64,000 bases of DNA, taken from positions 558,001 to 622,000 of the forward strand of contig CAVYHJ010000026.1 in NCBI GenBank assembly GCA_963768165.1, in the 5' to 3' direction. Under the pieces are notes generated by a model that was not told the DNA's origin, did not search any database, and was given only the letters and a program-made list of their open reading frames with translations. This stretch comes from CAVYHJ01 sp963768165 [NCBI: uncultured bacterium] (lineage in GTDB: Bacteria; UBP4; UBA4092). Position numbers and translations under genes: made by a program. This document shows positions 61,929 to 64,000 of this stretch, in pieces. Every line of letters starts with the position of its first letter. Within the stretch, counting starts at the first letter, position 1.

Positions 61929-64000
61929 TTGAAAGAATTATTATTAAACGGAGATTGGAAATTACAGACCGAAAAAGAATTAAACGGAATTGAACCTGAC
62001 AAGACGGAATATGTTCCCAGTGGATGGTTGACGGCCATAGTACCTGGAACCGTGCAACAAGCTTATCTTTCTGCCGGGAAATACCCTCATCCTTTTTTTG
62101 AAGACAACGCGAAACAATGGCAGAGTTTGGAAAATGAAATATTCTGGTACCGCAGAGATTTTTTTGTTCCTCAGGATTTTAAAGGGAAAAAGATTACCCT
62201 GGATTTCGAAGGATTGGATACCTTTGCGACGATTTATCTGAATGGTAAAGAAGTCGGAAAAACAGCCAATGCGTTTGTTCCGTTCAGTTTTGATGTCACC
62301 CGGCATATCCGGCATGCTGCCATCAATGTAATTGCTGTGAAATTTGACCCGCCGTGGCAGGTTGTCGGCAAGAAAGTCGAAGCACTTCGTAAAAAAGGAT
62401 ATCCCAACGAGTCTTTTGATCTGACACAAATTCAACGCATTTACATCCGCCGTCCTCAGGTCAGTTTTGGATGGGATTTTGCAGTCCGTCTTTTGAATGT
62501 GGGGATTTGGCGGAATGTGCGATTACGCGCCCATGACGCGGTCTCCATGGATAATGTCTTTATTAAAACGGTGTCCCTTGGGAAAACCGCCGAGATTGAA
62601 ATGGAAGTTCGGCTGACAAAAAATACTGCCATAGCAGAGACGGTAAACCTAAATCTCAAAGTCGGTGCGAAAGGGAAAGGGATTGCGAAAAAAGAAGTTG
62701 TAAAATTCAGTAAATCTGAGAAGTCCAAAACCGTGATAATCCCACTGTCGATTAAGAATCCCCAATTATGGTTTCCACATAATATCGGCAAACCGAATTT
62801 GTATCAAGCCCACTTTGAAATTATGCAAGGTGCGAAATTACTGGATTCACGCAACGAGAAATTTGGGATTCGCATTATAAAGTTAGTGCAAAAAGAAGAT
62901 GGCGAAAACCGGTTTACCTTTAATATCAACGGGGTGAATGTGTTTTGCAAAGGAGCCAACTGGGTACCAGCGGATTCGATTACCACCGATGCATCGGCGG
63001 ATAAATACAAATTCCTTTTGCAAAAATTCGTGGACGGGAATATGAATATGCTCCGAATTTGGGGCGGAGGAATTTATGAAAATGATTTATTTTATAACCT
63101 CTGTGACGAGTTGGGGATTATGGTCTGGCAGGATTTTCTATATGCCTGTGCCATGTATCCCGATGAAGATACGGAGTTTATGAAAAATGTAGCGGATGAA
63201 TCTACCAAGGCGGTTATCCGTTTACGCAATCATGCCTCTATTGTGCTTTGGTGCGGCAATAACGAAAATCAAGTGGGATGGGCTAACTGGGGTTGGAATA
63301 AAATGGCACCGCGGCATTATGGTGAAAAGATTTATGCGGAGTTGCTGCCGAAAATTTGCAGTGAACTGGACTCTAGCCGTCCCTATCATCCGGGAAGTCC
63401 CTATGGCGGCGAAGACCCGAATTCCTGGGATGAAGGTGATGTCCATGACTGGCGAGTGTGGCATGGCGGTGTACCGTATCAAGGGTTTGAAGAGAATACG
63501 GGACGGTTTATTAGTGAATGGGGATTGCAGGGTGCGGCTCATATAGATACCGTGAAAACATATTTATCGCAGAAAAACCAATGGCCCTTAAACGAATTAT
63601 GGAAATACCATCATCTTGACTCGAACAAGATGGAAAAATATTTAGTGGAATTCGGCGAACCGAAATCTGTGGAAGAATATGTCACCCTGACACAATTGGC
63701 GCAGGCACAGACCTATAAATTCACCATTGAATCATTCCGGCGGCGAAAATTCCATTGTTCCGGTTCCTTGTTCTGGCAATATAACGATCCCTGGCCGACC
63801 ATGTGCTGGTCCGTTGTGGATTATTATCACAAGCCGAAAGCCTCTTATTTTTGGTCGCAACGCGCCTGTCAAAACATCCTGCCGGTATTTAAAGAAAATC
63901 ATGACGGGTCACTGGAAGTATGGGTTATCAATGATACCTTGCGACCCGTTCAGGGAAAGTTGGAAATCCTCTATCAGGACTTTGATGGGAAAATATTTGA
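61929..64000 (+). CDS. GH2 beta-mannosidase-type enzyme, 3' end missing
   Basis: Continuous frame of 690 codons running off the right edge. The TTG at 61929 (KELLLNGDWKLQ) follows AAGGAGATAAAA, a good ribosome site. The jelly-roll domain has VPGTVQQAYL and FWYRRDFFVPQDF, plus DGLD-like FEGLDTFATIYLNGKEV. The TIM barrel has KGANWVPADSI, NMLRIWGGGIYENDLFY, the acid/base Glu in LWCGNNENQ and the nucleophile in FISEWGLQ, the combination typical of exo-beta-mannosidases. No signal peptide, so cytoplasmic. It would cleave mannosyl residues from imported manno-oligosaccharides. Confidence 0.93.
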   Translation, partial: MKELLLNGDWKLQTEKELNGIEPDKTEYVPSGWLTAIVPGTVQQAYLSAGKYPHPFFEDNAKQWQSLENEIFWYRRDFFVPQDFKGKKITLDFEGLDTFATIYLNGKEVGKTANAFVPFSFDVTRHIRHAAINVIAVKFDPPWQVVGKKVEALRKKGYPNESFDLTQIQRIYIRRPQVSFGWDFAVRLLNVGIWRNVRLRAHDAVSMDNVFIKTVSLGKTAEIEMEVRLTKNTAIAETVNLNLKVGAKGKGIAKKEVVKFSKSEKSKTVIIPLSIKNPQLWFPHNIGKPNLYQAHFEIMQGAKLLDSRNEKFGIRIIKLVQKEDGENRFTFNINGVNVFCKGANWVPADSITTDASADKYKFLLQKFVDGNMNMLRIWGGGIYENDLFYNLCDELGIMVWQDFLYACAMYPDEDTEFMKNVADESTKAVIRLRNHASIVLWCGNNENQVGWANWGWNKMAPRHYGEKIYAELLPKICSELDSSRPYHPGSPYGGEDPNSWDEGDVHDWRVWHGGVPYQGFEENTGRFISEWGLQGAAHIDTVKTYLSQKNQWPLNELWKYHHLDSNKMEKYLVEFGEPKSVEEYVTLTQLAQAQTYKFTIESFRRRKFHCSGSLFWQYNDPWPTMCWSVVDYYHKPKASYFWSQRACQNILPVFKENHDGSLEVWVINDTLRPVQGKLEILYQDFDGKIF

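Noticed and set aside
63196-63546. ORF within the GH2 gene in another frame
   Set aside because: The GH2 frame is continuous through this part with catalytic motifs; the short ORF is a shadow.

Overview
The window looks like a chromosomal contig of an uncultivated, saccharolytic bacterium. There is no rRNA or other taxonomic marker, so I do not name a phylum. Pointers are a type II-type pseudopilin with a typical N-terminal methylation motif, YfhO- and ArnT-like membrane proteins, URO-D-like proteins beside sugar genes, and a fused DHH/CBS/CCA-transferase. Sampled 60-base lines have about 45% G+C in housekeeping genes (near 12000) and about 30% in the first gene (near 300).

Layout. 1-1856: end of a large HEAT-like protein, perhaps defence-related, followed by 0.8 kb of gene-free DNA with four successive hairpins. 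2.7-13.0 kb: housekeeping block (sensor kinase, recG, divergent rpmB, relA/spoT, M20 peptidase, a frameshifted murI, uvrC). 13.0-14.8 kb: accessory patch with a REP-type palindrome family and its RAYT transposase, a DUF4062 protein with a probable pYEATS domain, and a perfect 43-bp palindrome. 14.9-28 kb: rmuC, a secreted TIM-barrel protein, YfhO, folD, DUF309, PilZ, and the fused CCA-transferase. 27.9-33.2 kb: membrane protein plus winged-helix regulator with likely operator palindromes, a frameshifted B12-binding radical SAM gene, ispH, and a decayed membrane gene. 33.2-40.1 kb: three glycosyltransferases in a coupled operon, rimI and a class A PBP. 40.3-40.9 kb: four tRNAs (Pro, Arg, His, Arg), all with encoded CCA. 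41.1-42.2 kb: small membrane protein plus an SPFH lipoprotein, then an integrase remnant.

42.9-64.0 kb is a plant-polysaccharide locus: one complete ABC sugar transporter set (binding protein and two permeases), a pseudopilin, a secreted CBM-like protein, a URO-D-like protein, a cytoplasmic GH10 xylanase, a GH3 remnant, a GH39 beta-xylosidase pseudogene broken by frameshifts and nested mobile elements, a secreted GH44 glucanase, a second ABC importer whose binding protein is fused to its permease, a LacI-type regulator, and a GH2 beta-mannosidase running off the right edge. Two strong promoters (TTGACA-16-TATAAT), in front of the secreted CBM-like protein and of the fused transporter, are each followed directly by a LacI-type operator; a weaker third site precedes the GH10 gene. 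This defines a small candidate regulon.

Several genes (murI, radical SAM, 41-kb small membrane gene, 32-kb membrane gene, GH39) carry single-base indels. Some lie in homopolymers and could be sequencing errors; the GH39 and GH3 damage is too extensive for that.
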